From Paulinella micropora (lineage: Eukaryota > Cercozoa > Imbricatea > Euglyphida): a stretch of 64,000 bases of DNA. Positions within the stretch are counted from its first letter, which is position 1, and every line of letters starts with the position of its first letter. Below the pieces are notes generated by a model, which worked only from the letters and a program-made list of their open reading frames with translations, was not told where the DNA came from and did not search any database. Made by a program: the position numbers and the translations under genes. The stretch spans positions 42,766-106,765 of the forward strand of contig BJOX01000141.1 in NCBI GenBank assembly GCA_009731375.1. Direction: 5' to 3'. This document shows positions 27,660-38,559 of the stretch, in pieces.

Positions 27660-30600
27660 TTACGGGGAAAAGCCACATTTTTTATTCAGACTGTGCGCGT
27701 TCCGCGTCACTCCGCGTGTCCGCGTCATTCGTGACCTTTTGTCGCTTTTTGGCCGGCTCGTGTGTACCGTAACATCCATCGTGGAGACTCTCGGCAAAGC
27801 AGACGGCCGTGTGACCCTTGATAGGTTTTTGCCACTGGCCACCATCTTGTGCAGCGTGTGAACAGATTTCCGCTTCTTCGAGCCATTCTCAGTCGGCCTC
27901 TTAGATTTGCCTTCGTCTTTCGATAGAAAGAGGCCAAACTTGTTCACTACGTGTTGTAGCCTCGCCTTTGGCGACTTGAAGCGCTTTGCGAACACTGCCT
28001 TGTCCTCTGCCCTGATCCCTGCCTGGGCATAGAAAAGATCGTCGCAGGCCCGGCGCCAGACCTTGTCCTTTTCTTGCAGCAGCTCGTAGGAGATAGTCAG
28101 GTGCGTGCCCGGTGCATGGTCGCACTCCTTCGCCTCTTTCGGGCACGCGCTGGCATCGAGCTCGCTGAAGCTTGCCTTCCCCAGCGCCCGGCTTACCGTC
28201 TTGGCCACTTCACGCAGCTGAGCTGCATGTTCACGCGTCGCGAGAATCTGCGTCTGTTCGACGAGTTCACTGAGCTCTGCGGGCCCCCGGGCGGCCGCCC
28301 GTGAATCAAGCCTAGGCAGAGCCTTCTCAATGCGTCTAAAGTCCTTCACCAGGCCCGTGGTCCCAACTCGGGCAACGTAGGGGAAGAAGCCCGGGTACCG
28401 CGCGAGCACGTTCACTACTCGCTTCTGCATCTCTTCCAGTGTGTGCAAGCCCCTGAACTTCTCCATCTCGTCCCTGCGCCACACCACGTTGTTGTAGGCA
28501 GAGCTCTCCCCCCAGTCGATCAGATGGGTCAGTACCAGGCGCCGCAACCATCTATCTTTTGCCGTCCCGGGCTGTCGCTCCTCTGTCTCCTCTTCTTCTT
28601 CTTCATGGTCGCTCTCTTTCTTGCCCTCCTCCTCGTCCTCCTCTCTCGCCATGTTTCGCAGTTCTCTGGCCAAGGCACGTGCCCGGGCCAGCTTCTGTAG
28701 TCGCTCCTCCAGCGGGGCCGCCTGGTCGAGGGTGACGATAAAGTCGGTGGACAGCTTCCACCAGCAGCCAAAGCCCAGGTCGCGCTGGTGCTCAACCTCT
28801 CGCGCTATCAGGCGCAGCTGCAACGAGGTCGGGATCTCGGAACGGTGGACGCGGCCGTGCTTGTCAGTGGTCGAGGGGCCCTCCTTGAGATCACCCACGA
28901 GCGCCCATGCACTGACAGTGTTCCGCTTGGAGGCCTTTTCTATCATCTGCCTCTGCTTCACGTAGAAGTTCTTCTCGATGGTCTTGAACAGTTGGCAGTG
29001 CTGCCAGGCCTGCTCTGCTCGGGCGGTCCCTGTCGTCGTAGAATCGCAGGTGGCCCAGCCCCCCTTCGCCGAAATAGGCCAGGATTACAGCGGGATCCTT
29101 CACGACGTTACGCGCCCGCAACAGCATCTGCGCCAGGCCCCGGCCGGTGGGACCGGTCACTGCCGCCTTGCCTTCCCTGTCCGCACAGTTCAGCATGATA
29201 AGGTCAAAAGGCGTTTGCGCGTCCACAGCCACCATGACCGCACTCGTCGTGAAAATGCAACGGGTCGCTCTGCCCTCACCGTGCCGTTCGTCTGCGCTGT
29301 CGATGCATTTACAGTCATTGCCGCCATTGCACAGCCAGCCGTCGATGTTCGCCAGGCTGCGCTGTTTGGTCTTGTCTGGCGTCCTGCCGTCTATGATGCG
29401 CACGGGCGAACCCTCCATCCATTCGTTGCGTATCTTGTTGTCCTGGTCGTACCGAGCCTTCTGTTCGTCGGTCCAGTTTTCTTTGGGGCCCGCGGGCCTG
29501 TTCTGCCTGCACAGCTTCTTCGGGTCCGTTTCCTGCGTGTGATGTGGCGGGGCCTTGCCTTCCTCCACTAGCTCGTCGTAGGCTTTGCGCGCTGCTGGGT
29601 CGCCCACGAGGTGCGGAAACGTAAGTCCTTCCTTGGTCAGCGCGTCCTAAACAAACTCCAGCGCGCGCTGGCTGCGGAAGCACGCCCAGCTGCGCTGCTT
29701 CTGGTCTCGGAGGCTTTCAATCAATGCGGTTAGCCAGTTGGCCTGATCGGGCACGATCCTGAGCCGGCGCTCCAGGTCAGGCGATACGTGAGAGTAGTGA
29801 TGGAACTCGACTTGTGCCTGCGCTTGCTCCAGCGTGCTGTCGGGACCCGCGCGCCTGTAGGCGATACCTTCCTTTGGGTCACAAAACAGGAAATCATGCA
29901 GCCTGCTGCATTCCGTCAGGTCCTTGTCCATGATCAGGAGCCGCACCGCTCGCGTGCAGACGTCCATCCAGTCTCTGTCGTTCTCCCGCAGCTTCCCTCG
30001 GTTGGTTTTTTCGCTAACGGACTGGTCACAAACCAATATGAACTTGTCAACCACGCACAGGTCATACTGTTGAATGAAGGACATCCCGCCATCGCCCACT
30101 TCTTCGCTTTCTATCCGCCACAGCGACTCGTACTGGCAAAAGACGATTTTAGATTCGTACAGGTTGTAGTACTTTTTAGTTACCGGGCTTTTCTCGTAGT
30201 AAACCACGATGTCATCCAGTATGCCTTGCAGGATACGAACGTTCTCCTCGGCCGCTTCTGCTTTCAGCCTGTCCTCACAGAAACTCTTCAGGTCCTCTGC
30301 TTGCTGCCACACGCGGCACTGGCGCCGCAGGCCGCCGCCGCCGCTGGTAGCCTGGACCCGCCGCCCCGTAATCCACAGGATCCTGGCATTCGGGTTCTCT
30401 CGGCGCAGCCGGTAGATGTACTCAAAGGCCGTGTAGGTCTTGCCCATCCCCGTCCAGGCATTGAGACACTGCACGTTGTACTTATCAAACGAGAGCGGAT
30501 GCAGCACACGTCGTCCGCTCTCCGTCATGGCCATGTCATCCTCTAGGTAGAACCGGTCGCTGGTACAGCTGGAGCGGCTGATCGGCAACAGGACCGACTC

Positions 30601-31578
30601 CAGGTCGCCGGGCTGAGCCGTCATCTGCGCCACGGACCAGCCGATGTCGGTAGGGGGCACGAGACCGGGCACCGCCACGCGCTTCCCTGCCACTTTCATA
30701 AACTTGATGCCCTTCTTGCTAGTCTGCACGCCAGGGTACTCAACGTTCTCTCGGAGGTAGGCATTCAGCTCACGCACCACCTCGCCCTTGTCCTCGGGTA
30801 GCTTGTTTTCGCGGTCCGCGACAATGACTTCGTCGTGCACCAGGCAGGCAACGCTGCAGCCCTTTTTCTCTTCGAAAAATTTGATAACAGCTCGCATGGT
30901 CGTGGCTTCGTACCGTGTGGTCAAGTAATGCACGAAGCGGCCCAGCTTGCCGTAGAGGGTCCCCGAGCGGCCGGGCAAGACCTCCTCCGTCTCGCCCTTC
31001 TTGTCGCAGGCTTGCCAGAGACGCTTGTAGTAAGACGAGCCCAGAAACTTGGCAGCCTCTTGGATCGACGCTCGGTAGGCCCGCGTGGTAGGGTAGTCGT
31101 CGGCGGTAGCAGAACGTCCCAACTTGTAGCCGCCGTGCGTAATCTTGAGCATGGCCTCCTTCGCGCCCTCCCGGTCAGTCTTCAGCTCCTCCTGCACTCG
31201 CCTAAGCACCTCTTCACGTCGCTCCACGTACTCTTGCAGGGCCGAGACCTTGTCGCCCAGGGTTTCACGGGCACACGGCAGCTCGCGGATCAGGTACCAG
31301 AGAAAGAAGGGCACAGAGTTTTTGATGTCGAATTGCCAGTGCCAGTCTTCGAGACACAACCTGCGCAGGGCCTTGGGCGCGTTCTGGTAGCCACAGTCCG
31401 CGTACAGCCTGCCGCCTTTGCCATCTTTGCCGTAGGTGTAAGTAACTTCCAGCCCGCCGTCTACATTGCAGGCCACGTGCAGTCTCGTCAGGAATTGTTT
31501 GTAGGCCGGGTTGAAGCGCTTGTTTTCCGCCAGCAGGGACAGCTTGGCCGGGTCCCCCGTCTCGAACAGAGTAAGCAT
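27660..31578 (-). pseudogene. A-family (TV-Pol-like) DNA polymerase fused to UL9-like SF2 helicase
   Basis: About 1,300 aa reading through two breaks: an in-frame TAG at 29647-29649, and a frameshift near 29010-29030 linking to the 27660-28961 frame. Residues from the ATG at 31578 (open to 31683): polymerase motif A FDIKNSVPF (D84), a K-x7-YK finger motif (~145-152), and motif C VHDE (248-250). Next is Walker A GMGKT (377-381) with ILWITGRRV, then QYESLWR and VVDKF (DE-box position). After the stop codon, a motif VI-like QMLLRARNV follows. This order matches the herpesvirus origin-binding-protein helicase family. The Lys/Arg-rich C-terminal 430 aa are unassigned. Probable replicative enzyme of the element. 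Confidence 0.8.
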
Positions 31579-31740
31579 TTCACGCCTGTACCTACCAGAA
31601 CAGACATCTAATAAAAATTTGGATGATCGAAAAATTTTCGTGAAAATTTCACTTGTTTTGCGGGCCAAGTGCAAAAATGGCAATAGCTTCGTTCCGGCTC
31701 AAGGGACTTGCTTGGTTCTAAAAAGAACCAAGTCTGAGCT
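31570..31740. promoter_or_regulatory. Inner inverted repeat with hairpin, right copy
   Basis: 31674-31713 is the complement of 5719-5758. Next to it, 31711-31732 forms a 9-bp hairpin (CTTGGTTCT/AGAACCAAG, loop AAAA). The A/T palindromic AAATTTTCACGAAAATTTT-like element lies between it and the polymerase ATG. Together with the left copy it frames the unique region of the element. Confidence 0.65.
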
Positions 31741-31942
31741 GGTCACGACCAGACAACTGGTCTGCAGAGGCACGCGCCCCTGGTCCGGCCGGCTCCGGTT
31801 CTGGTCGGGCCGGCACCGGCCTATCGACAATTTTTTATTAAATTGTTTTTTATTGGCGAAAACGACCCCCCCCCCCTCCCCAGTGCCGATCTGCCGAAAC
31901 GACCCCCCCCCCTCCGGTGCAGGTTCAGAGGANNNNNNNNNN
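31741..31942. other. Spacer and contig join before right TIR
   Basis: GC-rich spacer with repeated CCGGCC/GGTCGGG and two runs of C after AACGA, ending in a ten-N join (31933-31942). The motif TTTTTATTAAA-TTGTT at about 31827-31845 recalls the sequence at 4513-4525 on the other side. No gene. Confidence 0.6.
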
Positions 31943-34107
31943 TGTCCCCAATAGGGGGCGGGGCACCACCTGCCGCACCTGCTGCGTTTTGCCCTTTTGG
32001 TGGCTACAGCCCCCCCTCACCACCCCAACCCCCTCAACCACTCAAAGTCTGGACCAGTCGTCACAAATTCTGAGATATGTCACTAATTTTTAATGACTGG
32101 TCCACACTTTGGTGGCACCCTCCGCCTCTTCCCGGGAATTCGCCCCCCTCCCAAAGTCTGGACCAGTCGTCACAAATTCTGAGATATACCACTAATTTCC
32201 AACGACTGGTCCAGACTTCACGGGGTGGCACCCCTCCGCCTCTTCCCCTGGAATTCAAAGTCGGGACCAGTCGTCACAAATTCTGAGATATACCACTAAT
32301 TTCCAACGACTGGTCCAGACTTCACGGGATGCCACTCCCTCCGCTACTTCCCGGGGATCCAGCCTCTTTTCCCACCCACCCGCTATTCCAGTCATTTTTT
32401 CCGCCTCCTGGACCAGTCGTTGCCGCTCAGACACTTATACCCTGATTTCACACGACTGGCCCCGACCAGCCTTTTTTTCAGGCAGGAGGTGGGGGGAGCC
32501 ACCCGCGCACACTATGTAACGGCTAAGCGGCTTTTCCCGCGATTTCCCCGCACCCCCCCCTCCACCAGTTTTTTCGAACATTCGCTATTCCCGTCATTTT
32601 TCCAGCCTCCTGGACCAGTCGTTGCCGCTCAGACACTTATACCCTAAGTTCACACGACTGGCCTCGACCGTAACTTTTTTCAGGCAGGAGGTGGCACCTG
32701 CGCACACTGTGTAACGGCTAAGTGGCACACACCGTAGTTTTTTTACCTTCCTGGCCAGTCGATGCAAACAAACTGATATACAGACTAGGTTCTAACGACT
32801 GGTCTCGACCGTCCTTTTTTCCGGTGGGGGGGTGGCACCGGGTCCACTATCTAACGGCTAAGTGGCACACCAACCGCTATTTCCGTAGTTTTTTACCTTC
32901 CGGGCCAGTCGATGCAAACAAACTGATATACAGACTAGGTTCTAACGACTGGTCTCGACCGTAACTTTTTTCAGGGAGGAGGTGGCACCCCGCGTCCACT
33001 ATGTAACGGCTAAGTGGCGATCGCCGCTTAGCCGTTACGTAGTGGGCACCGGTGTCCCTCCCGTCCCCTCTTTTTTTGCCTTCCGGGCCAGTCGATGCAA
33101 ACATACTTATATAGAGACTAGGTTCCCACGACTGGTCTCGACCGTTCTTTTTTCTGATGGGTGGTGGCACCCGGGTCCACTATGTAACGGCTAAGTGGCA
33201 GTCTCCGCTTAGCCGTTACGTAGTGGGTTCCGGTGTCCCACCTGTTCCCTATTTTTTACCTTCCGGGCCAGTCGATGCAAACATACTTATATAGAGACTA
33301 GGTTCCTACGACTGGTCCCGACCATCTTTTTCTGGTGGGAGGTGGCGATGGTTGCCAGGATAGGGGGGGGGGGTAACCAGGTATCCAGCGTCGGGGTAGC
33401 CAGGGTAGGGGGGGGGTATCCGGTATCGGGGTAGCCATGATCAGGTGTAGCCAGCGTGTAACTAGTGTAGCCATGGGCCAGGTGTAGCCACGCTCCAGAT
33501 CCCTGTGGTGAGTGGTGTGTGTGAGAGTACACACACGCCACGAGCTANNNNNNNNNNGGGGGGAGGTCGCAACGAAATTTCACGCAAAAATCGGTTGCAC
33601 AGTGTGACAATGTATATTTCTTTAGTTGCTAGGGCTGCTAGCTGCCTGCGATGATGGCTTCTCATGCCTTCTATCGTCTGCTGCTTGCAGCGTCAGACTT
33701 TCGCCTCGGCTAGCTACTGGCGATGTGGGCATCTCATGCCCTCTGTCGCCTGCTGCTTGCTGCTGCGTCAGCGTACAAGCCAGCCGCACGCTAAGTCGGC
33801 AGCCGGCTTGTTAAAAAAATTTTGTGGTCGGTATTAATCCCAAAAATAAGGAGACCTGCACTTGTGGGACGGGTCCGGTGCCACCGCCCACCACAAAAAC
33901 CACAGGTGGCACCGGTGACCACAAAAAATGTAAAAATCCTGCTGGTGGCACCACAGGCTGGTATTATCATAGTTGTGGATGCACATCACGAATGCCACTT
34001 TTACCTGCGCGGATACGGTACAAAAAGGCAATAGATTATCCCACTAGGGCAAAAATGGCATTTTGTTTTATCAGGCCTATCGATAAAATTTTTGAAAATA
34101 TTTACAT
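31943..34107 (-). repeat. Right terminal inverted repeat
   Basis: Inverted copy of 2081-~4400. It contains the same GACCAGTCGT/ACGACTGGTC units (about 32045-33320) and the GTAACGGCTAAG palindromes, best at 32997-33044 and 33177-33225. It covers most of the part missing from the left TIR, with GTAGCCA tandem repeats and G runs at 33360-33520, and is broken by a ten-N join (33548-33557). It ends at 34107 against TGTA repeat. Confidence 0.9.
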
Positions 34108-34481
34108 ATGTATGTATGTATGTATGTATTATGTATGAAGGGAACATCAATGCAGTCAGAAGTTTAGCGCTTGCAAGAGCCACGAATGATAAGTGACAAT
34201 AGACTGACCTGAGCCGTACTTCAAGTACTTAAAAGATTTAGAGAGGGAGAGTACTAGGGATGACATAGCGTTTTCTCAAGGGACGTTGATGTCGTTAGTC
34301 TCTCAGTCTCGCAGACTTCTCTGCCAAGTCTGCCAACAGGCACTTCAGCAATGACAAGGTCCCAAGTCGATGTATTTCAGGGGTATTCTCGCATCCACTG
34401 AAGAAGATAATTATCCTTTTTTGCAGGTATTTTCAAGCAAATACCAGCAAAAAAAAAAANNNNNNNNNNAAAAAAAAAAAA
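34108..34481. other. Right host junction
   Basis: A short (TATG)n run to 34136 continues the microsatellite seen left of the element. About 300 bases without recognisable features follow, ending in an A-run with a ten-N join (34460-34469). Confidence 0.7.
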
Positions 34482-34590
34482 ACTATCGTCTCTTTCTCAT
34501 TGAACCTTGCTTACTGTAATAATATATATATTTCTTTCGTCTCTTTCTCATTAAACCTTGCTTACTGTAAAAAAAAAAAAAAAAAAAAAT
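34482..34590 (+). repeat. Tandem 3'-tail-like repeats ending in poly-A
   Basis: Two copies of a ~33-bp unit ending CTTTCTCATTAAACCTTGCTTACTGTA lie at about 34488-34520 and 34540-34570, the second followed by 19 or more A. A third copy is at about 35723-35752 and part of it appears inverted near 34843-34857. Short repeats with poly-A suggest the 3' end of a SINE/LINE-type retroposon, or terminal repeats of a small element. Confidence 0.5.
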
Positions 34591-37342
34591 CTCGTGGGAA
34601 AAAAAATAATTGAATTTTTTTTGGGGCCTATTTTCCTCCCACCGGCAGTTTTTACAGGGCCCGTTTTAGTTTAGTGGGTAAGCTTAGGGGGTTCTTTTGC
34701 GGTCTTAACCCGAGTCCCACACTGTTCGCCGATCTGGAGATCTTGAAGTGAAATGATGAGGAAGTTCGACTCTTTCTTATCCTTTCTCTCTCTCTCTTTT
34801 TTCTTCTTCTCCTCTCTCTTTCTCTCTCTCTCTCTCTCCCTTTTACTGTAAGCAAGGTTCTCCCTCTTTTTCTCCTTCTTTTCCCCTTTTGTTTTCTTTT
34901 TTCTTTTTCGTTTTTCTTACATGCTGCTGCCTGTTACGTTTGGTCTAGTTCATGTGGCACAGCTGTATGTTTATGGTTGTGGCTTGTGGAGTTTCTTCTG
35001 GTTTATGAGGGAGGTGGGGTGCGGAGTGGTTTGGCTCGACTAGCTTGAGGCTGCATGTCTATGAGGTTGCCAGGCTTGGGGGCATAATCGCGTCGCGAGT
35101 ACGCCACGTCGAGCCTTACTACTGCTCTGCCCACCCTCCTGGCTACGATGGCCCATGGGTGCGAGTGAATTGCGTTTAGGTGCTGCAGTTTCCTTAAGAG
35201 CTGTCTCACTGACTGTCAATTGATCTCACTTGCGCCCATTGTTAGATTGTTAGTTAGTTATGTCTTACCTCTGCCGGCGCTTTCTGCTCTTGCCTTCTAG
35301 TTCAGTATCGTCTCCCTTGCCCCTGTCTGACTTGTGTTTGTTTGTTTGTGTTTGCCTTTGGTGTTTGTCGCTGCCTCTGTTGTTGTCTTTTTGTATTGTC
35401 TTTGTTTCCTTTGTTTCGTTTGTTTGTTTTTTTTTTGTTTCTTTTGTTTCTTGTTTCTATTCTCTTTTGTGTTTTGTTTTTTATCTTTCTTTTTTTTTTT
35501 TTCTTCTTCGTTCTCTTTTCTTTTTCTTGCTTTTTTTCCTTTTTCTTTTTGCTCCTTTCTTTCTTCTTTCTATCTTTTTTCTCTTTCTTTTCTCTTCCAT
35601 TTTACTCTTTCCAGGAGCTTTCTGTTGACTAAACTTAGTTCCAGATTTCCTTATGAGCTTGTACTGTCGTTCCTTGGAACCAGAATTTATTTGAATTAGG
35701 CTCTTCTTTATTTTTCTTTCGGCTCTTTCTCATTAAACCTTGCTTACTGTAGCTCAAAAAAGTTCTTGGTCGAGCGGCCCGCGACGGCGAGTCCGAGTAG
35801 AAAGTAGGGCTGGGAAAGTGGCATGAACGCTGGGATTGTTGAGTATGATTGATGCGCTTGCATTTCTGCTTGTGTGTTTCCTTGCTGCGTGCCTCGTGTA
35901 AAAGTTGTGAACTCTGGAACGCAAAGTGATTGTGAGAATCCTGTTGTGGAAAAAGGCAAGCCAGAACGAGCAGAGGAAGCCATGCGTACAGAGTTGGAGC
36001 TTAGATCATAGGAGAACGAGAGCGTAACACGTTGTGTTTGAAGAGAGACTGTGTGAGGTGAGGGGAGGCTAGTTTGGATACTGTCTTGTAGTGACCATCT
36101 GCAAGAAGCCTACCTGATGCACAGTGAGGTCTTTCTTGGGGTGGCTCGTGTCCACACAATAATGAAATAAGGTTGGTCCTCTTGGTTGGCTTGTTTCCAG
36201 CAACTGGTGGGAAATACTAGTCAGCTATTGCAACGTAGCCAGGCATGTTTTGTGTTCATACAAAATTCAGTGCAGGCCAGCTACCATTTCCTGTCATGGC
36301 CGAAAAGATTTATGTACCCCTAGCTTAGTGATTTATCATATGAAACGCCTGACGCATTGTATTTGTGCAGACAACCATGCATGTATCATAAAATTGCACT
36401 TGGTGTTTCCTTCAATTGTTGTTGTGTGCATGAACTAGCTTGTCGGTGCAGTCTACACCCAAACAAATCCATGAACTGTTGTTCATACCTTTTTAAACAT
36501 GTGATAGATGCAGCAGGTGCATGCACCAGTCAAATTAGTGCGATATTAATAAATGTGTGTATTAAGAATTAGCAGGTTTGTGTGTGTTTTCACACTTACT
36601 TCATATTTTCCTGATTCCGGGGTGAAAATACAGTACCATGCAATACCCAATAGTCACAACCACTTGTTTCATGGTGTGAAAGATGCTTTTTAATCACAAC
36701 AAGCGTGCAACGCACGTCTTCTCGTGTTCACTCATGAGGCCCTTACGCGAGCAAGACACACACACATCCACGCTTTCGCATCATCTCTTTCTGGTGCCTG
36801 CTTTTCTTGCTTGGATGCTAGCCACTTTTTAATTTCATTGAAATTTTATCTAGTTAAACTGTATTTTGAAATGCAACACTAATTTTTTCTTTTTTTTTTC
36901 TTTTTTTCATTTTTTTTCACGTAAACACTTTTCTTCTTCTTCTTCTTCTTTGATTTAGTACAAATTAATATTATTATTATTAATATTAATATCAACTTGA
37001 ATATTAATTTTTGACTATAGTGGCCGGTGATTCCCGACTTACTTTAATATTATAAACAGTTTGTTTGTTTGTTTGTTTGTTTTTTTTTGTTTTTTTATTT
37101 TATTATATATATATACATATATATATAATATTAACATTAATATTAATATTAATACTACTATTAATATTATGTACGCAAACACTTGGACACACTGTTTTAA
37201 TAAAATACTTCTCACAAATATTAATATTAATATTAATATTAATTTAGTAATAATAAATTTTACTTAAAAAATCTTGTTTTATTAATGTAACTTGAACGTG
37301 TACGGTGGTACCGTGAATTATTAATATTACTATTAATATTAT
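34591..37342. other. Host DNA without recognised genes
   Basis: CT- and T-rich tracts (34780-34920, 35260-35630) yield only Phe/Ser/Leu-rich spurious ORFs. 35760-36840 shows no motif I recognise. 36900-37340 is AT-rich, with (TAATAT)n-like tandem tracts at 36965-37005, 37120-37165, 37215-37250 and 37318-37340. Confidence 0.55.
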
Positions 37343-38240
37343 TTACGCAAACACTGTTTTAATAAAATACTTCCCACAAATAGGCATAGGTGCCAGTGGC
37401 TTACCGTTGAAATCAACCGGGAAAAGCTTGGCGGCCAGCACAACGGATCGTAGATTTGCGCCTGTCTTCCGCCCGTTCCCGCCGAGAGCTAAATGTATCT
37501 CTTTCAATTTATTACTATCCTCACCTTCTACCAACTTACTATCTTTTAATAACTCGTAAAAATAACTCATAACTGCATCAAAGTCTACACTAGCTGACTG
37601 CCTATCTGCGCATGTCGCGCAGAACCGCTCGGTATAATTCAGCTTTTTTTCTGGATAGGCATACAGAGACACACGACACTGGCATCTAGGCCTCTAAGAT
37701 TTCGCCCTCTCCGTACTCTCCCTAAATGCCTCACCTGCCTCCCGCTTCTTCCTACGTTTGTCCGCCTGGACCGTGGGCCCGTACCTGGACAGCAACATGC
37801 ATGAGGGGGGGTTAGGGTCAACACTACCTTCTACCGCACCCGGGGGGGGGAGGGGAGGGGGGGGGGGGGGTTTGTTCAAGATATCATCAATTTCAGCCTC
37901 TGTCACCTGCGTCAACAGCTGTTTTGCAAGCAGGCTTTTGAAGTAGCCTGGCCTGCCATCTCCTTTCATCAGATTGAGGTTGGCCAAGACTGTGTTCGAA
38001 AATCAAGTTGAGGTAATGCATGTACGCGTTCGTAATAATAAAATCAAGTAAAAGTAAGAAATCGACCTTCACCCAGCTATGGGTGGTAATAGCTAAGTTG
38101 AGGCAATTTGACCCGTGACGAGCGGAATTGAACATATCTACCTCGTTAAAAGCTGAATAATACAAGGCCACGGCCTGGCAGCGCGGAACTTGGGGCATAG
38201 ACTGTGAAAAGCGAGCATTCCGAGGTGTAGCAAGTGGCAA
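37343..38240 (-). CDS. Unrecognised ORF cluster
   Basis: Three open frames on the minus strand (37893-38240, 37694-37987, 37343-37672) may be exons or frame-broken parts of one gene. The last has a plausible globular sequence (CATCADRQSASVDFDAVMSY, then LKEIHLALGGNGRKTG) with Cys pairs. The middle contains a Pro run encoded by a G run (37843-37871) and a basic DKRRKKREAGE tail. No family recognised. It could be the N-terminal portion of the PiggyBac-like remnant further right. Confidence 0.35.
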
Positions 38241-38327
38241 TAATTTGCTGCTGATTATGGTCGTTTTGGTTGACTGCGAGCAGCTTTACTCCATCCTTTT
38301 CGCATACAGCTGAGGCTAAATACCCCT

Positions 38328-38329
<2 letters not shown>

Positions 38330-38378
<49 letters not shown>

Positions 38379-38405
38379 ACCCCCCCACCACCCCCNNNNN
38401 NNNNN
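38330..38405. repeat. Poly-C run and ten-N join
   Basis: About 60 consecutive C with few interruptions, ending at a ten-N placeholder (38396-38405). One of several joins in this window that occur inside G or C homopolymers. Confidence 0.95.
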
Positions 38406-38559
38406 CATCTCCATGGCCGTTTCTACAGACGCAAACCACGAATCCCCGACAACAATGCGTCCCGTACCGCACCAGGGCTTAGTTAATCGTAAAGTAGTGG
38501 CGGTGGTAACCCCCAGAGCTGCTGCGAACTCTTTTTGCCTATCCCTGGACCCGATCCTT

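Larger units (their letters stand above)
2081..34107. mobile_element. Integrated Polinton-like DNA virus, about 32 kb
   Basis: The two ends are inverted copies beginning with ATGTAAATATTTTC at 2081 and its complement ending at 34107. Between them lie an MCP, a penton-like protein, a RuvC-type resolvase, an A-family polymerase fused to a helicase, both RNR subunits and a giant fiber. This gene set, size and terminal-repeat layout match Polinton-like viruses and related endogenous elements. Genes run on both strands, are tightly packed and show no introns. Several are broken by single-base indels or stops. The interior contains assembly gaps (14009-14018, 14203-15127), and the TIRs contain gaps at 2668-2933, 31933-31942 and 33548-33557. 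Confidence 0.9.

Noticed and set aside
24893-31683. Alternative genetic code (TAA/TAG read as Gln)
   Set aside because: TAA and TAG end many genes at positions confirmed by duplicated copies and by abutting opposite-strand genes. The in-frame stops are isolated and copy-specific.
35260-35699. Hydrophobic Phe/Leu/Ser ORFs as membrane proteins
   Set aside because: They come from a T/C-rich low-complexity tract open in several frames at once.
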